Below are positions 9,189-18,918 of a stretch of 64,000 nt of DNA, piece by piece (the stretch's first letter is position 1; the number at the start of each line of letters is the position of its first letter). Origin of the DNA: Ehrlichia minasensis (GTDB lineage Bacteria; Pseudomonadota; Alphaproteobacteria; Rickettsiales; Anaplasmataceae); the NCBI GenBank assembly GCA_000825765.1, contig CDGH01000070.1, forward strand, positions 148,061 to 212,060. The letters are read 5' to 3'. A program made the position numbers and the translations under genes. The notes under the pieces were generated by a model. It ran no database searches, had not been told where the DNA came from, and saw only the letters and a list, made by a program, of their open reading frames with translations.

Positions 9189-10397
9189 TTAAGTAGGTGA
9201 AGACGAGTGAGAAGAAGAAGATCCGCTAATACTTGGTGAAGAAGATAAGCTTGAGCTTGGTGATGGTCTACTATCTATAAACTCTACATTTGTTAAACCT
9301 CCAAAATTTTCTAATACTTTTTTTTCATCTGATAAATCTAGATTCTTATTGTTTTGATGTTTTGTATAGAAATGTACATATTTGACCTTACAAAAATTAA
9401 AAGGACACTGTGTATGTGAAAAACGTGATGATAATAAAGTAGTAGAACAAGTTTCTAAGAACTTATCAGTATCATTACAAGCTACAAAACAGTAGACAAT
9501 AGCTTTACGTTTTCTTTGTGTTGAATCTTTTGGTGGAAAAGCATCATTTACTCTTGTATTTGCTGATAAATATTTGTTTGATAATCTACAGTTTACTATA
9601 AATAACGAATTTCCTTTTACCTCTACTTTACACGATTTACTTCTGTTACATGAAATATGCATTTTTCCACTTTCTTCATCAGTATTACCTATACATTTTG
9701 TACTTTTTACTGTAATATCATTAGGCTTTATTATTTGTACCATGTTAGCTAATTCTTGATAATTTCTCCTTTCTTCTTCATCATAATGAGACAATATGCT
9801 TTCGACACATGAAAGAGGTCTACCTTTAAGTTTACTTAGTGCCTCTTTTAGTTTTTCCTCTTCTTGTTTTTCTTCTCTAATTTCTGCTTTTTTCTTTTCT
9901 TCTATTTCACATTTTGTTAGTTGCTTCTTACTTTTTTTTTCTATTTTTTTTCCTAGTACTCCTGACCTTGTCTTTGGTCGTGCTCCTGCTTTTTCGTAAA
10001 GTTCTGTTTGTTTTGCTTTAGGGGGAGATTGTATAGGTTGTTCTTTTTGTCCTTGAGAAATTTCTTCTGCACTGAGTTCTTGTATCTTTTGTGATTGTGT
10101 AGTTTCTGTATATTTTTCTTCTTTCTTTTCTAATAATTCTTTACTAGTTACCACTTTACTTGTTTCTTGATCTTCATCATGGTGTTCTATCTTCTCTTCT
10201 TCTTGTATTTGAGGAGTTTCTTGTGTACTGGATTCTTGTGATTGTGCAGTTTCTGTTTCTGAATGTGCCTCTTCTTTTAACGGTATCTTTTTACTTTTCT
10301 CTAGTAATTCTTTATTAACTTCTTCTTTACGTTTTTCTTGATTTTCATCAAAACCTTCACCAGATCCTAGAATTTTTTGTTTTAATACGGACCACAT
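9189..10397 (-). CDS. family F paralogue with charged N-terminal arm (hypothetical)
   Basis: Function not recognised. 402 residues in three parts. Residues 1 to about 195 are highly charged (Lys/Glu/Gln), with a strongly helical, coiled-coil-like stretch at about 150-192. Residues about 200-375 are a family F domain, with CIGNT at 235-239, GNSLFIV at 262-268 and VYCFV at 301-305. Residues 377-402 are a Ser/Pro-rich tail. No signal peptide is visible. It is the first gene of the leftward cluster. The low-complexity arm and serine tail are features also seen in type I- and type IV-secreted Ehrlichia proteins, but that is analogy only. Confidence 0.8.
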   Translation of the reverse strand: MWSVLKQKILGSGEGFDENQEKRKEEVNKELLEKSKKIPLKEEAHSETETAQSQESSTQETPQIQEEEKIEHHDEDQETSKVVTSKELLEKKEEKYTETTQSQKIQELSAEEISQGQKEQPIQSPPKAKQTELYEKAGARPKTRSGVLGKKIEKKSKKQLTKCEIEEKKKAEIREEKQEEEKLKEALSKLKGRPLSCVESILSHYDEEERRNYQELANMVQIIKPNDITVKSTKCIGNTDEESGKMHISCNRSKSCKVEVKGNSLFIVNCRLSNKYLSANTRVNDAFPPKDSTQRKRKAIVYCFVACNDTDKFLETCSTTLLSSRFSHTQCPFNFCKVKYVHFYTKHQNNKNLDLSDEKKVLENFGGLTNVEFIDSRPSPSSSLSSSPSISGSSSSHSSSPT

Positions 10398-10864
10398 TTT
10401 ACATAACCATTAACAAAACCATAAAACATAAATATTATATTAGTAATTATGATATTGTAAACTTAAACAAATATTTATCATAAAAATAATTCTATCAGTC
10501 CTAAAAGAATATTTTTAATTTAATAGAAATTATCAAATACAATAATTAATATACTGAAATTTCAGTTACACATGACTTTAGTATTGTTATGTTACACAGT
10601 ATATTCTTTAATATAGGCTTGTTAGTTGATTATGATTTATTACTTAAATAAAGAAGCTTTTTTGGAATATACTACCTTATAAAAATTTCTCTTGAATTAT
10701 AAAGTTCCAATAGTAACACAGATTTAATCAGTAAAAATCAATAGATTTTTTTATAATTATTGAATAAAAATTTTCAAGATTATACTTATTTTATCATGAT
10801 AAATTAAACTACTTTATTATATAATCCTAATAACTTACTATTATTTTATTTTACAGTGAAAAAA
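10398..10864. other. non-coding stretch between family F cluster and gltX
   Basis: No gene is seen. The region must contain the promoter for the leftward family F cluster and the 3' end of the gltX transcript, but I find no clear promoter or terminator hairpin by eye. Confidence 0.4.
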
Positions 10865-12274
10865 TTATATTACATCCAATGCATACTTGATACGTTGTAG
10901 ACATTCTTTACGTTGAAGGTTAATCATGATTTCAATAATACTAGGAGCATTCATTCTTCCTGTAATGGATGCACGTAAACAGTGATAAATAATGCTAATT
11001 TTTACTTCTAAATTATGTGATATATTTTTAATAATTGACGTTAATATATTGTGATTCCAGTCTTTTTCTGAAATTTTAGATAGGTTATCATGTAAAATAG
11101 AAAATATATGTTTATAATCTTTTATAATAGTAATTGATTCTTGATCAATTGAAATTGGAGTATCTTCAACATAAAATAAGGATTCTTTTGCTAAATTTAC
11201 TAAGTTTTTTGTCCTTTTCTTTAGCTCATTTAATCCTTTTAATAAATTACCTTTTTTTAAATCAGTTATTATATATCCTGTTTTTTCCTCTATAATTGGA
11301 ATTATTATATTTAGAATTGTTTCATCATCAGTGATATTAATGTAATGATTGTTTAAGAATTCCAGTTTTTTGTTATCTAATCTTGATGGAGACTGTCCAA
11401 TGTCTTGAATAGAAAACCATTTTATTGCCTGATCTATAGTAATAACTTCATCATTTCCATGACTCCATCCCATTCTGAGTAAATAATTGAATATAGCTTC
11501 TGGTAATATACCTGAATTTTTATATTCATGTATAGCAATTGCTTGATGCCTTTTAGATAATTTATTTCCATTTTCATCATGTATCAATGGAATGTGAGCA
11601 AATTTAGGTGGATCCCATTCTAATGCACTGTATATCAATAATTGACGTGCTGTATTTGTTAAGTGATCTGTTCCTCTAATAATATGAGTAATGTTCATGT
11701 CATGATCATCAACAACTACTGATAAAAGATAAGTAGGAGTATTATCTGAACGTAATAGAATCATGTCATCTAATTGTGAATTGTTAACTGTAATATTACC
11801 ATATACTTCATCATCAAATGATGTTATACCATCTATAGGGCTCTTTAGTCTAATAACTCTAGTAGTGTTACTATTATGTGGACTTTTATTTTTCCATATG
11901 CAATTATGTTTATAATATAAACCTTTTTTGATATACTCTTCTTTTTCTTTATTTATTTCTTCTTCAGAGCAATAGCAATAATATGCTTTATTATTTAATA
12001 TTAATTGATTTGCAATTTCAACGTGCCTAGATATGTTTTCAGATTGTAATACTACTTTTCCATCATAATGAATTTTCAACCAAGACATTGCTTCAATAAT
12101 AGAATCTATAAGTTCTTTAGATGATCTTTTTTTGTCAGTATCTTCAATGCGTAATAAAAATTTTCCATTATTATGCTTAGCGTATAACCAATTAAATAAA
12201 GCAGTTCTTGCTCCTCCTAAGTGTAAATGTCCGGTTGGGGAGGGGGCAAATCGAGTTATTACATTGTATGACAT
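10865..12274 (-). CDS. gltX: glutamyl-tRNA synthetase (GltX-type)
   Basis: This class I aminoacyl-tRNA synthetase charges glutamate onto tRNA-Glu (and, in bacteria lacking GlnRS, possibly tRNA-Gln) in the cytoplasm. The HIGH-type signature is HLHLG at 16-20 within PSPTGHLHLGGARTALF, and the KMSKS-type loop is KLSKR at 238-242. The 469-residue length is normal. The ATG gives the standard N-terminus immediately before the signature. Rickettsiales usually carry two gltX paralogues, and which of the two this is cannot be decided here. It is transcribed leftward, with tRNA-Thr encoded upstream on the same strand. Confidence 0.96.
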   Translation of the reverse strand: MSYNVITRFAPSPTGHLHLGGARTALFNWLYAKHNNGKFLLRIEDTDKKRSSKELIDSIIEAMSWLKIHYDGKVVLQSENISRHVEIANQLILNNKAYYCYCSEEEINKEKEEYIKKGLYYKHNCIWKNKSPHNSNTTRVIRLKSPIDGITSFDDEVYGNITVNNSQLDDMILLRSDNTPTYLLSVVVDDHDMNITHIIRGTDHLTNTARQLLIYSALEWDPPKFAHIPLIHDENGNKLSKRHQAIAIHEYKNSGILPEAIFNYLLRMGWSHGNDEVITIDQAIKWFSIQDIGQSPSRLDNKKLEFLNNHYINITDDETILNIIIPIIEEKTGYIITDLKKGNLLKGLNELKKRTKNLVNLAKESLFYVEDTPISIDQESITIIKDYKHIFSILHDNLSKISEKDWNHNILTSIIKNISHNLEVKISIIYHCLRASITGRMNAPSIIEIMINLQRKECLQRIKYALDVI

Positions 12275-12610
12275 AAAAAATAGTAAAATATTGTAAAAAT
12301 TAGAATTGTTTAATATTTCAGTTTTTTTGTAAAGTAATTATACAAGGTATAGCATTACAGATAGTTAATACATACAACATATAATGTGTTAATGGTATAC
12401 TTTTGAATATTTGGTATTTAACTTCTGTAATCTAACTAAAAAATGTCCGATTGTGTATTGCATTGCTAGTTTATAATATTATTGTATAATACAGAATTGT
12501 ATTATGTTTTATTGTAGGTGAGTGTAATGTTACATACATATGTAACGCCATTACATACGTTATTTTATATGTTTACAATTTCATGAAAAAATATATCCTT
12601 AAGATATATG

Positions 12611-12681
12611 TGCCGTTACTAAGAATCGAACTTAGGTCGCATCATTACCAATGATGTGCTTTTCCACTAAGCTATAACGGC
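12611..12681 (-). tRNA. tRNA-Thr (GGT anticodon)
   Basis: On the minus strand the sequence folds as a full cloverleaf. The acceptor arms GCCGTTA and TAACGGC pair perfectly, with discriminator A. The anticodon arm is CATCA-TTGGTAA-TGATG, giving anticodon GGT (Thr, ACC/ACT codons), and the T arm contains GTTCGATTC. CCA is not encoded. The gene starts only 28 bases from the oppositely oriented small gene at 12709. Confidence 0.95.
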
Positions 12682-12708
12682 TTGATTGTTTACATTTTAT
12701 TTTTTATT

Positions 12709-12831
12709 ATGAATAAGTCAAAAAAAAATAAAGGCATAGTTAAAAAGAAAGCTTTAGCTAATGCATTAAAAGCTAATTTACTTCGTAGAAAGCATAAACA
12801 ACGTCAAATTAGAGCTACTGAAACTAAATAG
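12709..12831 (+). CDS. small basic 40-residue protein (conserved alphaproteobacterial type)
   Basis: This short frame encodes 40 residues, starting MNKSKKNKG and containing the block ALKANLLRRKHKQRQ (about residues 19-33), and is strongly basic. Many alphaproteobacteria encode a tiny protein with an ALxANLxRRKxQxR-like core, and the match is the reason for calling this real; the function is unknown to me. The ATG is preceded by an AT-rich stretch without an obvious Shine-Dalgarno, as is common here. It lies divergently next to tRNA-Thr. Confidence 0.65.
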   Translation: MNKSKKNKGIVKKKALANALKANLLRRKHKQRQIRATETK

Positions 12832-13384
12832 CAACAATTTGTAATGTTAAAAGTATCATAAAATCATAAGAATCTATCTCTTAAAGCATCTAAACATTCA
12901 GCTAAATGTAATATTTGGTTTTTTATTAACAATACTTATGTATCTCATATCTTATAAACCATGTGATGGTATTAACTGTAAAACCTGAAAATAATTAGAA
13001 GGAGTAGTGATGTTTTTAATTATTAGTGTAGCATTATATCATTAGGCATATATGAATTAAGTTGACAAAATACTTCTTTGTGCTTTTAGTCAATGAAAAA
13101 TTGTTTTTTTGTTTGTTGTATGTAAATACTCGTAAATCTGTTTTTAAGTATTTTTAGATTTACAGGTAATGTCTTATATTATTTTTACTATTAATTTTTT
13201 ATTAAAATTATTAGAAAATAGATTTGTTTATTAATTCTCTTAATATTTTAATTATTATGTCAATATATTATTACATAATGTTAACAAATATATAAACGTT
13301 TGCTTTGCAAATATTAGTAATATACTGAATATATTAGTCAATAGTAAATTTAGTGATATTAGTGTCGTTTGAAACACATTAACG
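12832..13384. other. non-coding stretch
   Basis: AT-rich sequence without a supported gene, leading into the decayed region that starts near 13385. Confidence 0.4.
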
Positions 13385-14215
13385 AGTTACGATGATGCAG
13401 TTGTGTATTCTCAAGATCATAGATTCTCTATAGCTATTCAAATTGGTGAAGATATGACTATGAATAATATGCTTAATGTTTTTAAATTCTTAGATAGGTG
13501 ATAGTTTATACTTGCTATGCTACTTCTCATGATAGGAAGTTTGATACACAAATGAGAAGATACAAAATTCTTGATGACTCAGCTATTAAGTTGATGAAAT
13601 GATTAATCTATTTCAATATTTGATTATTATATAAAGGGCAGAATGTTAAATCTTATGCGTAAAAGTGGTATTCATGGATCTTTTTTTTTTTATAAGTTCT
13701 TTGATAAAAAAAATTACATTATCAAGACCATAGGTTAGTATAGCACGATAGTCAATTAACAAATGGTATTGAGGTATCGCACGTAGATTCTTTTTTAAAG
13801 GAAAGTACTCTTGTTAGTTACCGAAAAAAGTACATTATGTTAATGTTATGCCATAATGTAAAAGATAAGTTAAAGATGAGTAGAAATTATAAAAAATCTT
13901 ATAGTAGTATACGAAAAAAGAGAGCGTTCTGTTAGAGCAATAACGAATTATCTTTGTAACAGAAATACTGAAAGACAAATTGAAATTAGTACTACTGTTA
14001 CCAAGATATCACCTGGTGCAAAATGACAGTGGTATTACAGCAATAAATAATTTTAGTATGTTAGAAAGCAGTATATTAACAAAAGATAATACTGTGCTAT
14101 TGGTTTCAAATAGTGCTTACATTAAAATATGCATAATATTATGTCACATCTTATTTTAGTTAATGCTAATTCTGAGTTATTAGGTGATCAGTCTTTCTCT
14201 ATCAAAAAATAGCTC
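13385..14215 (+). pseudogene. decayed gene of unknown identity
   Basis: A series of open segments in shifting frames on the plus strand reads like degraded coding sequence. One segment gives DDAVVYSQDHRFSIAIQIGE and on to FKFLDR before a stop, and the next gives YTCYATSHDRKFD and on to AIKLMK. Further pieces follow to about 14215. No family assignment is possible by eye. It lies directly upstream of the intact hypothetical gene at 14319. Boundaries are approximate. Confidence 0.4.
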
Positions 14216-14318
14216 GTAAATTATTATGATAATGTGTATTTTTTATTTATTAAAAAATAAATTTACTAATTAATTATTATTTATTATTATTGTTAATAAA
14301 TATTAATAATAAAAAATT

Positions 14319-14993
14319 ATGAATTTAACATTATTAAAATTAAAAACAGGGGAATACTGTATGGTGCCTACAGAGCACTGTGTATCTTATGAATCACTAA
14401 ATGTGTATTATAAATGTGACAATAATTTTAATGGTAATTTAGATTATGATTTTACTAATAGCCAAATTGATTTCGATAAAATTATTGGTACTAGATTTGA
14501 TGATTTTCATATTGTTGAAAGTGTATTCTCAAATCATAATTATTTATTTTTATATGGTATGCATAGAAATTGCCATGTAGTTTTAGTTACTTCGTTTAGT
14601 AAGATGGTAACTATGAGTGATATATTTGAAGGCTGCAAATTTTCAATTGATTCAGTAATACATTCTAGTAGTTATCATGATACTAGAAATATTGTAAGTA
14701 CAATGCACTGTGAAAGTTTCGATCACCCAAATCCTGTTATAAAGTTTAAAATGTCAAATACTGTGGAAGTATTTTATAAATATATAAAAGGTACTATACC
14801 CACTAATCCTCACGAAAAATTCATTGGTAACATTAATTTTTATAATTTTCTTGATAATCATGGTAATGTGTATTATCGTACTGCAATTTCAATTAATGAA
14901 TATGATTTACAACAGCGAGGTTTTCCTTCAAGTTTTATGGAATCTAACGAGTTAGCAATATTAGAAAGGGATGCTGAAAACTTAAGAATGTAA
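14319..14993 (+). CDS. hypothetical protein, possible distant family P member
   Basis: Function not recognised. The product has 224 residues, no signal peptide and no membrane helix. A central stretch (IIGTRFDDFHIVESVFSNH, then LYGMHRNCHVVLVTSF) has the same order of features as the family P core, which reads GATFTSCAFVKSTKFMNEV, then NTGNNFKGENVHLSLL: a Gly-x-x-Phe turn, a Val-x-Ser pair, an Asn/His position and a hydrophobic strand after a basic turn. It also starts with a short leucine-rich strand, as family P does. Identity is low, so the link is an inference. Flanked by decayed or non-coding DNA on both sides. Confidence 0.6.
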   Translation: MNLTLLKLKTGEYCMVPTEHCVSYESLNVYYKCDNNFNGNLDYDFTNSQIDFDKIIGTRFDDFHIVESVFSNHNYLFLYGMHRNCHVVLVTSFSKMVTMSDIFEGCKFSIDSVIHSSSYHDTRNIVSTMHCESFDHPNPVIKFKMSNTVEVFYKYIKGTIPTNPHEKFIGNINFYNFLDNHGNVYYRTAISINEYDLQQRGFPSSFMESNELAILERDAENLRM

Positions 14994-16702
14994 TGCTGCA
15001 TTAACAAGCAATTTCATAAGAAATAGTAAAAAAACAAAGTACTATATATGTGATGTATAATGTTCTATAATCAGTTAATACGAATTTTTAAAGATGCATT
15101 GTTAAAACAGCAAGTATAAAGATTGTGTAGTATAATGGTCATAATAGGAAAAAATATCATTAAATCAACTTACGTGATTACAGTAATGAATAAATGTTTA
15201 TTATTTTTGATATGATGATAATAATAGATCAAAACATAATATAAATTTAAAAAAGTCATGCTTGTAAATATGCATCACATTCCTAGTTAAATAACATTTG
15301 TTGTAAATCATAATTGGTCACTTTATTAATTAATATGGTGTAATGTTTTTTAATGCAATTATAAAACTAACAGATAATAAGCAGTAAGACTATGTATCGA
15401 TTTATAAGGCAGTATATTTAGTTTATTATCTGATTATACAAGGTTATAGAAGGATAGGTTTAATAGTATCTAAACATTAATATATTAAATAATAAAAAAT
15501 CTATCTAGGTTAGAATTGCTTTATCACAAGAAACATATATTTATTGAATATCAGTTTTTCTAAATAATTTTTATCTTACAAAATTACATTATCTATTATG
15601 CATATATGATATATTATAAAAAAGAGTGATGTACAAATCCAATGTTCTAATACTTATTTTTAGTGCTAGCTTTATGTAAAATATTAAATGCGTGAGAATT
15701 ATATTTTACATGTAAGATTTTTTTTTAATTCTATCTGATAATATAACATTACAATTCTAATGAATTAGATCATGTTATAAATTAGCGCAGTTGCACATTC
15801 TAATAAAAGTTAAGTGATCTAACGAAAAAACATCATATGTGACAGCAATATAATAGTTATAAATCATCTTAAAATGTAGTAATTTATATTACATATCTAA
15901 TCTTTCATTTGTAAAATATTTGAGTTGATATTTATCGAATATGAGTTAAGTATATCTTTTTTATTAATATAACTAGCATATAACAACATCATTTATAAAC
16001 TTTGTAAAGTTGAAATAGCAAAGTAAAAAGAATAGAAAAGTATCTTTATTTTTAGTAATTTATATGATGATGTAATTACATCTTTATCGTATCTTATGTA
16101 TAGCTAAGGAAGAATATACAGTACTATACGACCTTCAGTGATTATCAGTAAAAATTTAGAATGAGCATTTAGTGTTAACAATAGCAATAGAAAAATAAAT
16201 TATTTACATTATTTAAGCTTTAGATAAGAAATGTTTCTGTACACAGTAATATTATTTTGCTGATATTTTAATTTTTGAAGTTCATTACTTTAGATTAAGG
16301 TATATAATCGGTATATACGCTTAATTTGTATGACAATAGATATATAACAAACTTTTATAATAAATACTAACTTGAGATATATATTTTAATTTAATAACAA
16401 TATATAAAATGGTAATATCAATAAAAAATTATTTTATAGCTTAAAATAAGATGATATACGGATTTTAATTTCTTGTGAAAGTATTTAACACTATAACTAT
16501 ATTAACTTATACTACAACATGTAATCACAAAGACTGTAGATTTTATGAAATCTCATAATTGCATATAAAGAGATTGAAGAATATTCACATGTTTTGTGAA
16601 GTAAATTCCTATTAAAAACTTATATCATATTATATAAATTATAGACTTCACTAGTTTTTTTATATAAAATTATAAAATATATACTATTGTGGTTACAGAG
16701 TT
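14994..16702. other. 1.7-kb non-coding stretch
   Basis: No reading frame with recognisable content was found on either strand, and no tRNA arms or obvious long repeats. It could be an ancient gene graveyard. Frames are short and rich in stops, and no family P start (MQLLLL-like) or end motif was seen. Confidence 0.5.
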
Positions 16703-17302
16703 ATGCAGTTATTGCTTTTAATTAGTAAAGATGATCAACTTATTTTGGTTGATAAATCTTCATGTGACTATGTAGATGGAGTGTTTATTCCACGTGATGA
16801 ACATATGAAAAGCATAGTGAAAAGTATTGATGTGAGTAATGAGGAAGCAGCAGCAGCAGCAAGTCCTGCTTACGATCCCAATATTGTTGGTGCTACTTTT
16901 ACAAGTTGTGCTTTTGTTAAGAGTACAAAGTTTATGAATGAAGTTATCATAAATACTGGTAATAACTTCAAAGGTGAGAATGTACATTTAAGTTTATTAG
17001 TAGATAAATTTCGATTTAAAGATTTTACAAAGAAAGGATTAGATACAGATGGTAATCCTTATTTTGTAGTAAGTGATTATCATTATGTTAGTTCAGGAAA
17101 AACTGAAGGACGTACAATCAAGGAAATATTCTGTAGTTTGAAATCAAGTATCACAAAACTGAAGCCTAAGGTTAATAAGGAAATGGTAGGTGTACGCTTT
17201 AACTTTGTTAATGAAAATGATACCATATTTGATACAATTCTCGTTTTACCTGAATTAGTTAGTGTAAGTCCTACAGGGTTAGGAAGAATGGCTCTAAAAT
17301 AA
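16703..17302 (+). CDS. family P paralogue (hypothetical)
   Basis: Function not recognised. 199 residues beginning MQLLLLISKDDQ and ending MALK. Family landmarks in order: D-x-x-x-C-D-Y-V-D-G-x-F-I-P-R-D near 20-33, a GATFTSCAFV strand, NTGNNFKGENVHLSLL, DGNPYFVV, an R-x-x-K-x-x-F block (GRTIKEIF), and VRFNFVNENDTIFDT. It also carries an alanine run encoded by five GCA triplets at 16847-16861, absent from the next paralogue. No signal peptide, membrane helix or enzyme motif is evident. The next family member starts 140 bases downstream, so the pair is probably co-transcribed. Confidence 0.75.
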   Translation: MQLLLLISKDDQLILVDKSSCDYVDGVFIPRDEHMKSIVKSIDVSNEEAAAAASPAYDPNIVGATFTSCAFVKSTKFMNEVIINTGNNFKGENVHLSLLVDKFRFKDFTKKGLDTDGNPYFVVSDYHYVSSGKTEGRTIKEIFCSLKSSITKLKPKVNKEMVGVRFNFVNENDTIFDTILVLPELVSVSPTGLGRMALK

Positions 17303-17442
17303 TACAAATTGTTATACTTTTAAGTATTGTGTAAGTAATTTCTATATAAGCAAATTGCAACATGTTTATATATAAATGTTGTAAATTTTGATTAATTTTT
17401 ATATTATAATTTATAAGATATTAGTTAATTTGGTTATGTTTT

Positions 17443-18027
17443 ATGCAATTATTGCTTTTTTGTGACAGAGATAATAAACTTTTTTTGTATGATAAGTCCT
17501 TATGTGATGATGTGAATGGTAAGTTTATTCCACGAGATGAATCTGTTAAATCAATGTTAAAAGATATTGGTGCTGCGCCATCACCAATAACTGATCCTTA
17601 TATGCATCAATTTGTCTTATTAGGTACATGTTTTAGTAATGCTGTTTTTATTAATAGCAATAAATTGCATAATGAGGTTGTAATATTACGTGGTAATAAT
17701 GTGCATGGTGAAGAAGTGCATTTATCTCTCTCATTAGCTAAAGGTGAATTTGATTCATTTATGATGCGTAAAGAGAGTACACCGTGTTTTTTCATTGATG
17801 AGAACAATTGTCTTGCTAAAGGCGCAACTCATGGTCGTAGTAATAAACAGTTATTTGCCGATGTAAAAGCAACTCTAAAAGATATTACACCAAGCAAACC
17901 TAATCCAAAATCAGAAGTTGTACCTTTTAAATTCTTTAACGAAGAAGGTAGAATTGTTGATACTGTGCTATGTCTTTGTGAAGTATTGACTGCACATTCA
18001 GGAAGAAAAGTTGTGACATTAAAGTAA
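17443..18027 (+). CDS. family P paralogue (hypothetical)
   Basis: Function not recognised. 194 residues starting MQLLLFCDRDNK and ending VVTLK, colinear with the neighbour at 16703: SLCDDVNGKFIPRDE, then GTCFSNAVFINSNKLHNEVV, RGNNVHGEEVHLSL, CFFIDENNCLAKGATHGRSN, KQLF, and FKFFNEEGRIVDTVL. It lacks the alanine run of the first copy. The decayed third copy follows at 18227 in the same orientation, showing a former tandem array of three. Confidence 0.75.
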   Translation: MQLLLFCDRDNKLFLYDKSLCDDVNGKFIPRDESVKSMLKDIGAAPSPITDPYMHQFVLLGTCFSNAVFINSNKLHNEVVILRGNNVHGEEVHLSLSLAKGEFDSFMMRKESTPCFFIDENNCLAKGATHGRSNKQLFADVKATLKDITPSKPNPKSEVVPFKFFNEEGRIVDTVLCLCEVLTAHSGRKVVTLK

Positions 18028-18226
18028 TTAGTAGGTACTTATATCATAAATTTTACTCATCTGTTTTCAATTTCTTGCAAAACTGCTACTATAAAAATAG
18101 CAATGAATTGTGAAGTTTTTTAAAAAGTGTATTATGTCTTCTTATTAAGATTTTTCATTTCATTGTATAACAATAACTTTGCTTGGTTTATGCTTATAGC
18201 AATATCAGTTGTATTTATACATTATT

Positions 18227-18768
18227 ATGAAACAACTATTACTTTTAATGAATAAAAATGGGAGATTGTTTTTGTCTGATGTATCTTTATATGACAACAT
18301 AGACGGTAAATTTGTTGTATGTGATCCATTGCTTAGAGAATTTGTAAAAGAAATTAATGAAGAAATCGATACATGTGTTGCTTTTGATACATATATATAC
18401 AATTCTATCTTTGGCAATTTTACTGTGATTGGTAGTCGAAATTTGAAAACAAATAGTTAATTCTACACGGTGTTGTTAAGACTAGTATGGCAGTGTTCTT
18501 ATCTTTAATGATACATCTTGTTTTTTCATGTATGATAACAATTGCATTGATGGAGAATCAACTTATGAACGTAGTGATAAACAGTTATTTTGTGATATGA
18601 AGGGCAATTTAGTAGACCTTATACTAAAGCGAGTAAGAATAAATAATATGTAACATCTTTTAGCTTTTTCAATGGGAATGGTAGCATTTGTTATTAAATA
18701 ATGTGCTTATATCATGTGAAATCTCTATCACAGGTTCTACTGGATTAACAAGAGTAACATTAAAATAA
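18227..18768 (+). pseudogene. family P paralogue, multiply frameshifted
   Basis: The first part (MKQLLLLMNKNGRLFLSD through FGNFTVIGSRN) is open to a stop at 18460. Homology continues in other frames: CFFMYDNNCIDGESTYERSD then KQLFCDMKGNLVDL, and finally GSTGLTRVTLK followed by a stop at 18766-18768. At least three frameshifts or stops are needed, so no full product can be made. The last block (TLK end) sets the boundary. It is the third copy of the tandem family P array and lies 150 bases before pccB. Confidence 0.75.
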
Positions 18769-18918
18769 TTGATGATCTAAATTGTAAAATTTAAGAATAT
18801 AAACTGCTAAGTAATAAATGCTTTAAAATAGATTGTGTTGGAGTACTTCTATAAAAAATTTACATATTATTATAAAATGTGATAATAATATTCTAATGTA
18901 CTCATCTTTTTAAATATT

